A DNA stretch of 64,000 bases from Anisodus tanguticus (taxonomy: Eukaryota; Streptophyta; Magnoliopsida; Solanales; Solanaceae), in contig CM067549.1 in assembly GCA_034509755.1 (NCBI GenBank), positions 44,157,305 through 44,221,304 on the forward strand, in the 5' to 3' direction. This document shows, one piece after another, positions 45,547 through 56,753 of this stretch (position 1 is its first letter; each line of letters opens with the position of its first letter). The notes below the pieces were generated by a model that was given only the letters and a program-made list of their open reading frames with translations, made no database searches and was not told the origin of the DNA. A program made the translations under genes and the position numbers.

Positions 45547-48500
45547 TATTACACCCCGTAGTTTCGCGTCCAGCTATGACGTCATTAGATACCGAAGTTC
45601 CGGGAAGAGGTACGGCTTTAAGAAAGAGTAATGAAGGTTAACGACTTGTTGATGGGAGTTTCAGAGTGTTTTGAAGTCAAACAGATCGAATAAAATACAT
45701 TTTGACGAAATTGGAAAACTGGGCAGTTTGACGGCAGAGGTGACGGACCGTCAAAGTACCAACCTAGACCGTCGAAAGCCCTACATATTTAAGATTCTCA
45801 GAAGGCAAATTAATGGTCAGGATCGACAGACCGTCGATCATTCGACGGACAATCAATCCGCCGTCAAAGTATGGCGGTGGAAACATTTTGACGGGTTATA
45901 TACGGGTTAAACGATTTGGGAATTCATTTTTCCTTCATAACCAGACCTAAAACATGCCATAAATCCTCTCTAAAGTTCCTAATCACTCCAAGGTCAATCA
46001 CGAAGCAAATTACGCAAACTTTACGCGATAATCCTCGTGGTAATCTTAGAAATCATCTTTCTCGTATCGAAGTGATTTTGGAAACCCTAGGTATGGGTTT
46101 GGGTTGCTATTTTATTGGAGTTTGGATTCCTAAAGGTAAGATTTATCCTCTATCTATATTTGTGATTAATTGATTATTTGGAGAGAGTTGTGAAAGGATT
46201 TTCGTAATCGAAACTCATAAACTTATGTAATCTTCGTAGTATGAGTTGTTGGACTATTTTAATACAGTTATTGAGGTGTTTATGACCGTATGTGATAGAG
46301 TATGGTAATTGTAATGTTGATGTTTTAGTAAGTTGATGAAGGGGAAGTGATTGTGGCTAATTGACATGGAAATAGAAGCATGAGAACTATGTATGGTAAT
46401 TGTAATGTTGATGTTTTAGTAAGTTGATGAAGGGGAAGTGATTGTGGCTAATTGACATGGAAATAGAAGCATGAGAACTATGCAAGCTAGGTGTTCGATG
46501 AAATGTTTGAATGAGTTTTCTTATGAGATGTGAATTCATCATTGAAATAAATCATTTTTATACTATATATAAGCACTCGTGGAGCATACGATGACTCATG
46601 GAATTCATATAGCTAAGGCGAAAAGGTATGTAATGGCTATCTCTTCTTTCAATTGGCATGACTCAATAGAAAGCATATTTATCTAGCAGAGTTAGGAAGC
46701 GTAATTGTCATAGGTATTCTACTCTTTTTGTTGAAGTTAGTTTTACTATCGGTTGTATGGTATATAGTTAGATTGAGAACGCGAGTTGTTCTTAAGTTCC
46801 ATAACCGTCTATTTGATCAATTACGCAAGTGTATACTTATAGTTGAAGTAGGTGACTCGGCTCATTGGTAGGTGTGTTATTGAGCGAAATCTACTCTAAA
46901 TCATTAGATCTCCACTAGACGTTGTAGCATACGAGGTGACCGTAAGGCATTTGGAATCGTTAGTGTTTTCCTTAAAATAAGAATCGGGTTTTATACTTAT
47001 TCGTTGCATAGTTGTTATGTTAGTTGCATTATTAGAAAGTTATCCCTAATTGTACACATAGGTACTTGGTTGGAGATTCGAGAGCTAAGCTAGTCGTAGT
47101 TGCATCAATTGTGGTTAATTGTGCGCGCTCTAAAATGTTCACAGCAAAGAGTAGGTGAAGCGACTTGTAAGGAATGATGTTGCTTGTGTCTTGAAATCTC
47201 AATAGTAAGCAATAGTTGTTGATAGTGATAAAAGTCGAGAACCCATAAGAATCCAATCTAAATGCTAATTGATAGTTGCCCTCATCCGTTACGCTTGTAG
47301 CCCGGTCGAATACATATGCCTTCACATAGTTGTCTGCAGTGATGACAGTAGTAGTTGCTACCCCTCTAGTTGGATGCTCATGTATTTAGTTGAACTTAGA
47401 AGGTAAATAAGTCCTTAGTTGCATAATTGAAAGGTAATTGTCGGTAAGAGTCCAATCTAGATATTTGTTGATAGTTTGACGTATTGAATTGGACCCATTC
47501 CAATTTAATAAACTTTCATTGGAGGATGTGCCACTTGATGTGCCCGAAAAATAATAGTTGGAGTTATTTGTTGTTTTCCTGAAATGGAAGTCCTCAGAGG
47601 TCGGGTCTAGTAGGCGTCGGGTTGCGTACTTGGTAGTTGTATAGTTGCCCCATGTTAGTTACACTAGTTGCTCAACTTTCCTAGTTGAATATCTATGCAC
47701 TTGTGTAGTTGTTGACGTTGGTTGTCTTAGTAGTTATTACTCCTCCGGTTTTAAGCTTGTGTACTTAGTTAAACTCCAAGGATAAACGAGTCTTTAATTG
47801 CAGTTCTCAAAAGTAATTATGGATAACAGGTTGTGTCGCCTCAGAAGGGGAACTGTAGTTGAATGAGTTAATGTATAAAAAACTTAGTTGAGTTATGTGA
47901 TATGATTTATTGGACCTTGTGGCCTATTTGCCAGCTTGAGTTCATTTGCTAGCCTTTGGGCTTATTTGCTAGCCATCGAGGCTTATTTGATGGCCATCGA
48001 GGCCTATTTGACGGTCTACAGGACCAATTTGTCACCCTAAGCAGAATATATTTGTGAGACAAAGATCGACTAAATAAGTAGACAATGCTTAGGCATGTTG
48101 TGATACATGCACTGGTATAATTGATAAGCGTTCTAGCAGAGTGTCACCAACAAGTAAGTGACAGTCCTCTTATACTTGTTACTTGTTTATTTGTTTACTT
48201 TAAGTTCCAGTGCTTATCATTTGTTTTATCTGCCTTACATATTCGGTGCATTATTCGTACTAACGTCCCTTTTATCGGGGGCGTTGCATGTCATGCTGTA
48301 AGTCCAAGTTCGCAAGTGGCAGATTTCTATGTAGATGCTCCAGGTGATCACCAGAGTTTTGGTGAGCTCCACTTTCTCCTGAAATAGCCGAGTTAAGTCA
48401 TTTGTGGTATAGTTGTACAAGCTAATTGGGTAGGCCGGGGCCCTGTCCCGACCAAGTTGTTTTGTCAAACACTCTTAGAGGCTTTTGTAGACATATGGAC

Positions 48501-49814
48501 ACTTGTGGTTAGTAATGTTATGTGATTTCGGGTTGTACAGTTGAGGCCTTGTAGGCCCACATATCCATATACTTGTTTGGGATCTTTTGGTTGTAGGTAA
48601 TTTAACATATTAAATTTTTTGTATTGGGGAGTATACTACTCGTATAGAGGTGGATCTAGGTGCCTGTCCACCCCACAAAGGTTAGGGTGTGACGGGTTGA
48701 ATTGGATGTGCCACTTGATGTGCCCGTATACAATAGTTGGAGTTATTAGTTATTTTTCTAAAATGAAAGTCCTCAGAGGTCTGGTGTAGTAGGCCTCGGG
48801 TTGCATACTTGCTAGTTGTATAGTTGCCCTCTGTCAGTTGCACTAGTTGCTTGAATTCCCTAGTTGAAGATCTATGCACTTGTGTAGTTGTCGGTGTTGG
48901 TTGCCTTAGTAGTTGTTACTCATCCGGTTGGAAGCTTGTATGCTTGGTTAAACGCTGAGGATAAGCTTGTCTTTAATTGCATTTCTCAAAAGTAATTATG
49001 GATAACAGGTTGAGTCGCCTTAGAAGGGGAATTGTAGTTGAACGCGTTAATGTATAAAGAACTTAGTTGAGTTATATGATACGATTTGTTGCCCCTCGCG
49101 GCCTATTTGCCAGCTTGAGCTCATTTGCTAGCCTTCGGGATTTTTTGTTAGCCATCGGGGCTTATTTGATGGTCTACATGGCCTATTTGTCACCCTAAGC
49201 AGACAACACTTAGGCCTGTTGTGATACATTCACTGGTATAATTGATAAGCGTTCTAGCAGAGTCTCACCTATAGTTAAGTGACAATCCTCCTATACTTGT
49301 TACTTATTTATTTGTTTTACTTTAAGTTCCAGTGCTTATCATTTGTTTTATCCGCCTTACATACTCAGTGCATTATTCTTACTGACATCCTTTTTACCGA
49401 GGGCGGTGCATGTCATTTTGCAAGTTCAGTTTCGTAAGTGGCAGATATTTGTGTAGATGCTCCAGCTGATCATCATAGTTTTGGTGAGCTCCACTTCTTC
49501 CTAGAGTAGCTAAGTCGAGTAATTTGTGGTATAGTTGTACATGCTAGTTGGGTAGGTCGGGGCCCTGTCCTAACCAAGTTATTTTGTCAAACACTCTTAG
49601 AGGCTTTTGTAGACAGATGGACACATGTGGTCAGTAATGTTATGTGATGCCGGGTTGTACAGCTGAGGCCTTTTAGGCCCACATATCCATATACTTGTTT
49701 GGGATCTTCTGATTATAGGTAATTGAACATAGTAAATTATTTGTATTAGGAGTATACTACTCGTATAGAGGTGGAACTAGGTGTCCGTCCACCTACCAAT
49801 GTTAGGGTGTGACA
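45547..49814 (+). repeat. LARD 5' LTR with internal duplication
   Basis: It is about 1.2 kb longer than the 3' LTR because its 3' portion is present twice (about 47,527-48,694 and 48,708-49,814). A 91-bp tandem duplication is at 46,301-46,482. Degenerate 'catcgaggcttatttgatgg' repeats lie at about 47,925-48,040 and 49,100-49,200. Open frames inside are not genes. Confidence 0.88.
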
Positions 49815-50953
49815 AAGTGGTATTAAAACAGGTCGCGTCCTAGGGAGTCTACAAATCCGTGTCTAGTAGAGTCTTATTTATGGATATATTTTGGACGACA
49901 TTTATAAATGAGGCTATAGGACATTTAGGATTGATTTGGTTACCCTTCTTTCTGATCTAGATCGTGCTATATAGAAGCTAATTCATAAGGAGTCAGTGTT
50001 GAACTCCTATTCGATAAGTATTGTGAAGAGATGTCTGTAGCCCGAAAGATTATTGCCAGCCATAGATCCAGGACAACAACAAGTCAGAACATTAGTAGAG
50101 AGACTTTTAGATGATGTTGGGTAATGAGAATATCAGAAGACAAAAGTAGAAGTTCTAATTGATGAAAGGAGTAAGACGAAGAGAGTACAAGCAGTGGCGC
50201 TCATAAAGAAGGCAATGAAAGCTTTAAAAGGGATGAATTTCAGAATGCAGGCGGAGCAAAGGAAAAGAGGTACAGGGTACCAGAATGCAGAAGATGGTAC
50301 AGAGATTGATATTCAAATAGAATAATATGTAATCCTATAAAGGAGTAATGATGGCAATAGGAGGACGATGTAATTTTTAGTGGGATGTTTTGATGAATGT
50401 GAGGAACGACTGAGGATTGTAGGATAAAGTACGTTAATGCGATGAGCCCGTAGCTAAGCAAATCAGAGTGGTGCAGTGAAAGCGTGATGGTTCAGTTCTG
50501 AACATGTGACATTTTATCCAGGTAAATGATTCAGGAATCCCTAGTATAAGTAGATGATATTTTGGTAAGTCGTATGGAAATTTGTCGAGTTGTGAAGGAC
50601 ATAAAGACGATTTAGAAGGAATGATATGGGAGGCTAAGAGGGATACGAAGTTTAGATACCCTCATCTATTTCAGATTTCAAGTATGAAAGATAACCTAGA
50701 TATCGAAGGTTCCATATTGGAGGTGAGTTATGGCTAACTTTCATGATTTTGGTATATATAGATAGTCATGTGAGACTAAGTTGCTCTTATTTTGTAATTA
50801 TGTTTCCATATGTGGCGTTGGATGTATGTTTGGGCTGTTTACCAAGTTTTGGATAGTCCGGTTTGCAAAGAAAACTCTATTGAGATTTTTAGAACCTTCA
50901 GAAGTTAAGAATACCTTTAACTTTCGCGGATGAGTATTCCTAAGGGGGAAGGA
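49815..50953 (+). other. LARD internal region without coding domains
   Basis: After the primer-binding site the sequence is purine-rich and has no open frame with a recognisable gag, protease, reverse transcriptase or integrase motif. Confidence 0.7.
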
Positions 50954-53900
50954 TGTTACACCCTGCAGTTTCGCGTCCAACCATGACGTCAGTGGATACC
51001 GAAGTCCTTGAAAGAGGTACGACTTTACAAAAGAGTAATGAAGGTTTATGACTTGTTGATGGGAGTTTCGGAGTGTTTTGACGTCAAACGAATCAAAGAA
51101 ACTACATTTCGATAAAATCAGAAAAACTAGGTAGTTTAACAACAGAGGTGATGGACCGTCAAAGTGCCAACCCAGATTGTCGAAATCCCTGCAAATTTAA
51201 GATTATCAGGAGGCAGATTAACTGTCATGATCGACAGATCGTCAATTCCACCGTCAAAGTACGGCGATGGAAAATTTTTGACGAGTTATATATGGGTTGA
51301 ATGATTTGGGAATTCATTTTTCCTCTATAACCAGATCTAAAACATCCCATAAATCCTCTCTAAAGTTACTAATCACTCCAAGGTCAATCCCGAAGCAAAT
51401 TACGCAAAATTTATGTGATAATTCTAGCGGTAATCATATAAACCATCTTTATCATATCGAAGTGATTTAGGAAACCCTAGGTATGGGTTTGGGTTGCTGT
51501 TTTACGGGCATTTGGATGCCTAAAGGTAAGATTTATCCTCCTCTATCTATTTTTGTGATTAATTGATTATTTGGAGAGAGTGGAGAAAGGATTTTCATAA
51601 TCGGAACTCGTAAACTTATGAAATCTTCGTAGTATGAGTTGTTGGACTATTTTAATAGAATTCTTGAGGTGTTTATGGCCGGATGTGATAGATTATGGTA
51701 ATTGTAATGTTGATTCTGTAGCAATTTGATGAAGAGGAAATGATCGTGGCTAGTTGACATGGAAATAAAAACATGAGAACTATGCAAGCTAGGTGTTCGA
51801 TGAAATATTTGACTGCATTTTCTTATGAGATGTGAATTCGTTGTTGATATAAATCATTTTTATACTATAGATAAGCACTCATGGAACATACGAGGACTCA
51901 TGGAATTCATATAGCTAAGGCAAAAAGGAATGTAATGACTATTTCCTTCTTTCAATTGACATGACTCAATAGAAAGCGTATTTGTCTAGTAGAGTTAGGA
52001 AACGTAATTGGCATAGGTATTCTACTCTTTTTGTTGAAGTTAGTTTTACTATCGGTTGTATGGTATATAGTTATATTGAGAATGCGAGTTGTTCTTAAGT
52101 TCCATAACTGTCTATTTGATCCATTGTGCAAGTGTATACTTATAGTTGAAGTAGGTAACTCGGTTCGTTGGTAGGTATGTTATTGAGTGGAATCTAATCT
52201 AAATCATTAGATCTCTACTAGACATTGTAGCATACGAGGTGACCATAAGGCATTTGGAATCGTTAGTGTGTTTCTTAAAATAAGAATCAGGTTTTATACT
52301 TGTTCGTTGCATAGTTGTTATGTTAGTTGCATTATTCGAAAGATCGCCCCAATTGTACACCTAGGTACTTGATTGGAGATTCGAGGGGGAAGCTAGCCGT
52401 AGTTGAATCAATTGTGGTTAATTGTGCACGTTTTAAAATATTCTTAGCAAAGAGTAGGTGAAGCGACTTGTAAGGAATGATGTTGCTTGTGTCTTGAAAT
52501 CTCAATAGTAAGAAATAGTTGTTGATAGTGATAAAAGTCGAGAACTCGCAAGAATCCAATCTAAAGGTTGATTGATAGTTGTCCTCATGTTACACTTGTA
52601 GCCCAGTCGAATACATTCCTTCACATAGTTGTCTGCAGTGATGGCAGTAGTAGTGCTACACCTATAGTTGGATGCTCGTGTATTTGGTTGAACTTAGTAG
52701 GTAAATGAGTCCTTAGTTGCATAATTGAAAGGTAATTATCGGTAAGAATACAATCTACATATTTGTTAATAGTTTGAGGTGTTGAATTGGACCCATTCCA
52801 GTTTAGTAAACTTTCATTGGAGGATATGCCATTTGATGTGCCAGTATATAATAATTGGAGTTATTTGTTGGTTTCCTGAAATGAAAGTCCTTAGAGGTTG
52901 GGTGTAGTAGGCGTCTAGTTGTGTACTTGCTAGTTGTATAGTTTCCCCTGTCAGTTGCACTAGTTGATCGACTTCCCTAGTTGAGGATCTATGCACTTAT
53001 GTAGTTGTCGATGTTGGTTTCCTTAGTAGTTATTACTCCTCCAGTTTTAAGTTTGTGTACTTGGTTAAACTCCAAGGATAAGCGAGTCTTTAATTGCATT
53101 TCTCAAAAGTAATTATGGATAAAGGGTTGTGTCGCCTCAGAAGGGGAACTGTAGTTGAATGAGTTAATGTATAAAGAACTTAGTTGAGATATGTGATACG
53201 ATTTGTTGGCCCTCGCGACCTATTTTCTAGCTTGAGCTCATTTGGTAGCCTTTGGGCTTTTTTGCTAGCCTTTAGGCTTATTTTCTAGCCATCGAGGCTT
53301 ATTTGACTGTCTACAGGACCAATTTGTCACCCTAAGCAGAATATATTTGTGAGACAAATATCGACTAAATAAGTAGACAACGCTTAGGCATGTTGTGATA
53401 CATTCACTGGTATAATTGATAAGCGTTCTAGCAGAGTGTCACCAACAGGTAAGTGATAGTCCTCTTATACTTGTTACTTGTTTATTTGTTTTACTTTAAG
53501 TTTCAATGCTTATCATTTGTTTTATCTACCTTATATATTCAGTGCATTATTCGTATTGACGTCCCTTTTATTGTGGGAGCTGCTTGTCATGCTACATGTC
53601 CAGGTTCGCAACCGGTAGATTTCAGTGTAGATGCTCCAGCTAATCATCAGAGTTTTGGTGAGCTCCACTTCCTCCTGGAGTAGCCTAGTCGAGTTATTTG
53701 TGGTATAGTTGAACATGCTAGTTGGGTAGGTCGGGGTCCTGTCCCGACCAAGTTGTATTGTCAAATACTTTTAGAGGCTTTTGTAAGCAGATAAACACAT
53801 GTGGTCCAGTAATGTTATTTAATGCCGGGTTGTACAGTTGAGGCCTTGTAGGCCCACATATCCATATACTTGTTTGGGATCTTTTGGTTGTAGGTAATTG

Positions 53901-53992
53901 AACATAGTAAATTATTTATATTGGGGAGTATACTACTCGTATTGAGGTGGCACTAGGTTCTTGTCCACCCCCACCAAGGTTAGGGTGTGACA
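50954..53992 (+). repeat. LARD 3' LTR
   Basis: It aligns with the 5' LTR from its first bases and contains a single copy of the part that is doubled there. Confidence 0.9.
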
Positions 53993-53997
53993 TGCAC

Positions 53998-54883
53998 ATC
54001 TTGTTTTTGTTCAAAGGAATACACTTGTGAATAGGATGATAGTTGCTCACTATGAGATCACTTGTGTCTATATCAACTTTAGTTGCTAACAACCACTTAT
54101 ATCTGGTATTTTTACACTTAGCCCTCACCCTATGGCTCTCATTTGGTCTTACCTTTAACTGCCTCCTATACTCTACATCATAGTCTTTTAGAGCTTTTCT
54201 AAACTGTTTTACACCATGAAAGACCATTCCATGCTAAAAAAAAGACACCTCACAATCTTCATCATACCTAACTTTTTTTCTTTTCCTTCTAGAAGGTAAA
54301 TCTATCCCTTAACAACATCTATATCAAGCTTTTCATCACTATCATCACTCCAATAGTCAGAGCTATCAATATATTCTTCATCTCCATCCAATTTCCCAGT
54401 ATATTTGTTAGCCTTGTTTTTCCCAATATCCTCAAACCCTCTATCTATACCACCAACCTCTCTAACTGGTATTTCTTGAGTTGCAACAACATTTTTCTTT
54501 ACTTTTTTACTTCTTCTTTATTGTCTAATAACTCTCAACTCCTCATCTACATCTGAATCATTTTCTGATGGTATTTCTCCTAGATCTGAATCACTTCTCA
54601 CAGAATCAGATATATTACCCTCTACTAGATTAGATGCCTCTTCATCTAAGTTAGCATCACCAAAACCCTCTTCAACTAAGTTATCAAACTCAGCAACCCC
54701 AACACCCTCTTCAGCTAAGTTATTAAACTCACTAGCCCCAACACCCTCTTCAACTAAGTTAACGGCCTCACCAGCCCCAACAACCCCAATTAATGACCTA
54801 GTTTCACTAGAAGAAACTTCTGGACCTATTAAAAGACCAACAAGTCCCTCAACATTAACGAAGACACTATCCGATGAATGAAG
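53998..54883 (-). pseudogene. MULE transposase, middle segment
   Basis: From right to left: an acidic, Asp/Glu/Ser-rich stretch (about 54,880-54,280), then the MuDR N-terminal DNA-binding-type domain with FRKALKDYDVEYRRQLKVRP and RVRAKCKNTRYKWLLATKV (about 54,200-54,080). The segment is bounded by the LARD on the left and Copia-3 on the right. Small frame breaks are present. Confidence 0.85.
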
Positions 54884-55372
54884 TGTTGGAAATTTATTAA
54901 ATGTGGAATTAAGTATATCCCATTAATTTATGATTTGAACAATTGGGCCCGCACGTCGGAAACGTCGTTTCCATATACGTGCACACATAGTGCCAAGTAT
55001 CACAAATTTCATTAGTGAAAGAGATATTGGTACGTATGTAATACATTTGAGACATAGAATTATGGACGGTTATTGGCCAAATGACAAAGTATTCCACGTT
55101 GGTAAATGAAGGAAGAAGTGTACGAAATGTAAGATGAAACGAGTCGGAAATTGCCGTGGAGCCGTAAAGGGCCGCAGTGCCACAACCGTCTGAGCCGCGA
55201 CGCCTCCCAGGGTGCGCCGCGGCGCAAAATGGTTGGTCAGCTACTGGAGCCGCGACGCTTCAGAGGCAGATTGCTGCGACGGGAAGTTGGAAAAATCTGA
55301 CGTTTGGACTGGTTTTGGAGCATTGATTCTCCATTACTTGCCACATGAATTCAACCATTATTTGGCTGAATG

Positions 55373-56254
55373 TAGAGATGGCAGTGGATCCTGGACCCGG
55401 TCCGGATCCGGTGAATCCAGAACCGTTTTATAGGATATGGATTTTCAACATTTGGACCCGATGGATTCTGATCGGACCCTGATCCATTTTTGACGGATCA
55501 GATCTGGATCTTGTATTTGATAACCGTATCCGGTCCAGATCCGACTCGTGGATCCATTTTTTATTAAATATATCCATAACCTAGAATGAATTTGGGCCTT
55601 CCTTTTGTTTTCTCGGCCACTTGTAGAAAACTTTTCTCACATTAAAACATGCAAGCATAACATTAGTACTGATCATGTTTACACTGGTAATATTATTCCA
55701 GTGATAGACTTATTAGACCTTGAGAAGCCAACACCCTTATTATAAAAGCTTGTCAAGAATTTGGATTCTTTAAGATGGTGAATCATGGTGTTCCCATTGA
55801 GACCATCACTAAATTAGAAAGTGAAGCTGTTAAGTTTTTCAACATGTCCCAAATTGAGAAAGATAAAGCTGGCCCTGCTAACACTTTTGGCTATGGTAAC
55901 AAAAGAATTGGCTCTAATGGTGATGTTGATTGGGTTGAATTTTACTCTTCACAACTAACCCTGAACTCACTCACCAATGGTGCCATGTTTGTGTAGGTTG
56001 ATTGAATGAACTCAATCATTTTTTTCAATCGGATTGAGTTTCGTTTTGTCAAAAAAGTTTGAACAAGTGGGAATATTATTCAAGGCAAATTTTTTACATG
56101 TGGATCCAGATCCGATCTGTGGACCCAGTGGATCCGATGGATCTGGATTTGGATATGATTTTATGGACCCGATGGATCTGAATTCAGGTGTGAAAATGGA
56201 TCTGGATCTGAATCTAGTAGGATCCGGTCCAGATCCGATCTGTTGCCATCCCTA
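55373..56254 (+). mobile_element. hAT-4: Pack-type hAT element carrying a gibberellin 2-oxidase fragment
   Basis: The ends match hAT-1 (TAGAGATGGCAGTGGATC left; GTTGCCATCCCTA right). The flanks GCTGAATG (55,365-55,372) and GCTAAATG (56,255-56,262) are an 8-bp duplication with one mismatch. The intact 3' LTR of the host reads straight through this point, which proves the insertion. About 215 bp at the left and 170 bp at the right are shared with hAT-1. The middle is replaced by sequence from a gibberellin 2-oxidase gene. Confidence 0.92.
55625..55996 (+). pseudogene. Captured fragment of a gibberellin 2-oxidase gene (first-exon part)
   Basis: In successive frames it encodes FSHIKTCK, IPVIDLLDLEKPTPL, EFGFFKMVNHGVP, KLESEAVKFF and FGYGNKRIGSNGDVDWVEF. 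These are hallmark blocks of the N-terminal half of GA 2-oxidase, the 2-oxoglutarate/iron dioxygenase that inactivates gibberellins. The piece covers roughly the first hundred codons. The catalytic His-Asp-His and Arg residues lie further on and are absent. It is broken by a stop with frameshift near 55,735 and a single-base shift near 55,950, so it makes no enzyme. No introns are seen within it. Confidence 0.85.
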
Positions 56255-56338
56255 GCTAAATGTAACCCCTCATTCAAGTGCAATTACATGGCTATTGAAG
56301 GCCAATAGTTGGCTAGGTGAGGGGTCTTCTACTTACAC

Positions 56339-56344
56339 TATAAA
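56339..56344 (+). promoter_or_regulatory. TATA box of the Copia-3 5' LTR
   Basis: TATAAA sits in the shared LTR motif 'cttacactataaattgagg'; the 3' LTR has the same motif at 62,008-62,013. The hAT-4 insertion ends about 85 bp upstream of it. Confidence 0.65.
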
Positions 56345-56753
56345 TTGAGGCCTTTGGCTCAATTGAACACAACACTCAACACTTAGAAAATTCTCCAGAT
56401 CTTCAAAGCTCATATTCTTACTCTCTAGCAAAGTCACTATACTCAAAGTTGTTCAAGAGTAACACTTGAGTTTCCTTTGCTCACTTGTTAAAGTTGTTGT
56501 TGTATCTTGGGAGACTATTGCTCAACACCGTAAAATGAGACATACGTGGTAATCTTGTCTTAAAGAAAGAGTGCCATGACTCGACTCAGCGAATCTCACA
56601 AGCATTTTGTTAAGGTTTCGATTTCCAGTTTTATTGTAATAGTTTGTATATCCTTTCTTTTATTGTAATAGTTACTTACTTTCCGTTCCCTACAATAATT
56701 GTATCCCAACAATTTTAAGAAAAGATTTTTTTGTAAGTAACTAAGTTAGAAAG

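Larger units (their letters stand above)
45547..53992 (+). mobile_element. Gypsy-type LARD (non-autonomous, long LTRs) inserted in the MULE
   Basis: The element is bounded by the exact target repeat TGCAC (45,542-45,546 and 53,993-53,997). The 5' LTR is 45,547-49,814 (4.3 kb, first bases TATTACACC) and the 3' LTR 50,954-53,992 (3.0 kb, TGTTACACC...GTGACA). TGGTATTAAAAC just inside the 5' LTR is a mutated initiator-Met primer-binding site, and AAGGGGGAAGGA precedes the 3' LTR. The interior is only 1.1 kb and shows no gag or pol, so it would need proteins from another element. Confidence 0.9.
54884..56711 (+). repeat. Copia-3 5' LTR, interrupted by hAT-4
   Basis: The LTR halves are 54,884-55,372 and 56,255-56,711. 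A stretch of about 44 bp at about 54,949-54,993 is absent from the 3' LTR. Confidence 0.9.

Noticed and set aside
46160..53800. Short open frames in the LARD LTRs
   Set aside because: No similarity to gag or pol, and equivalents in the two LTRs are not conserved as protein.
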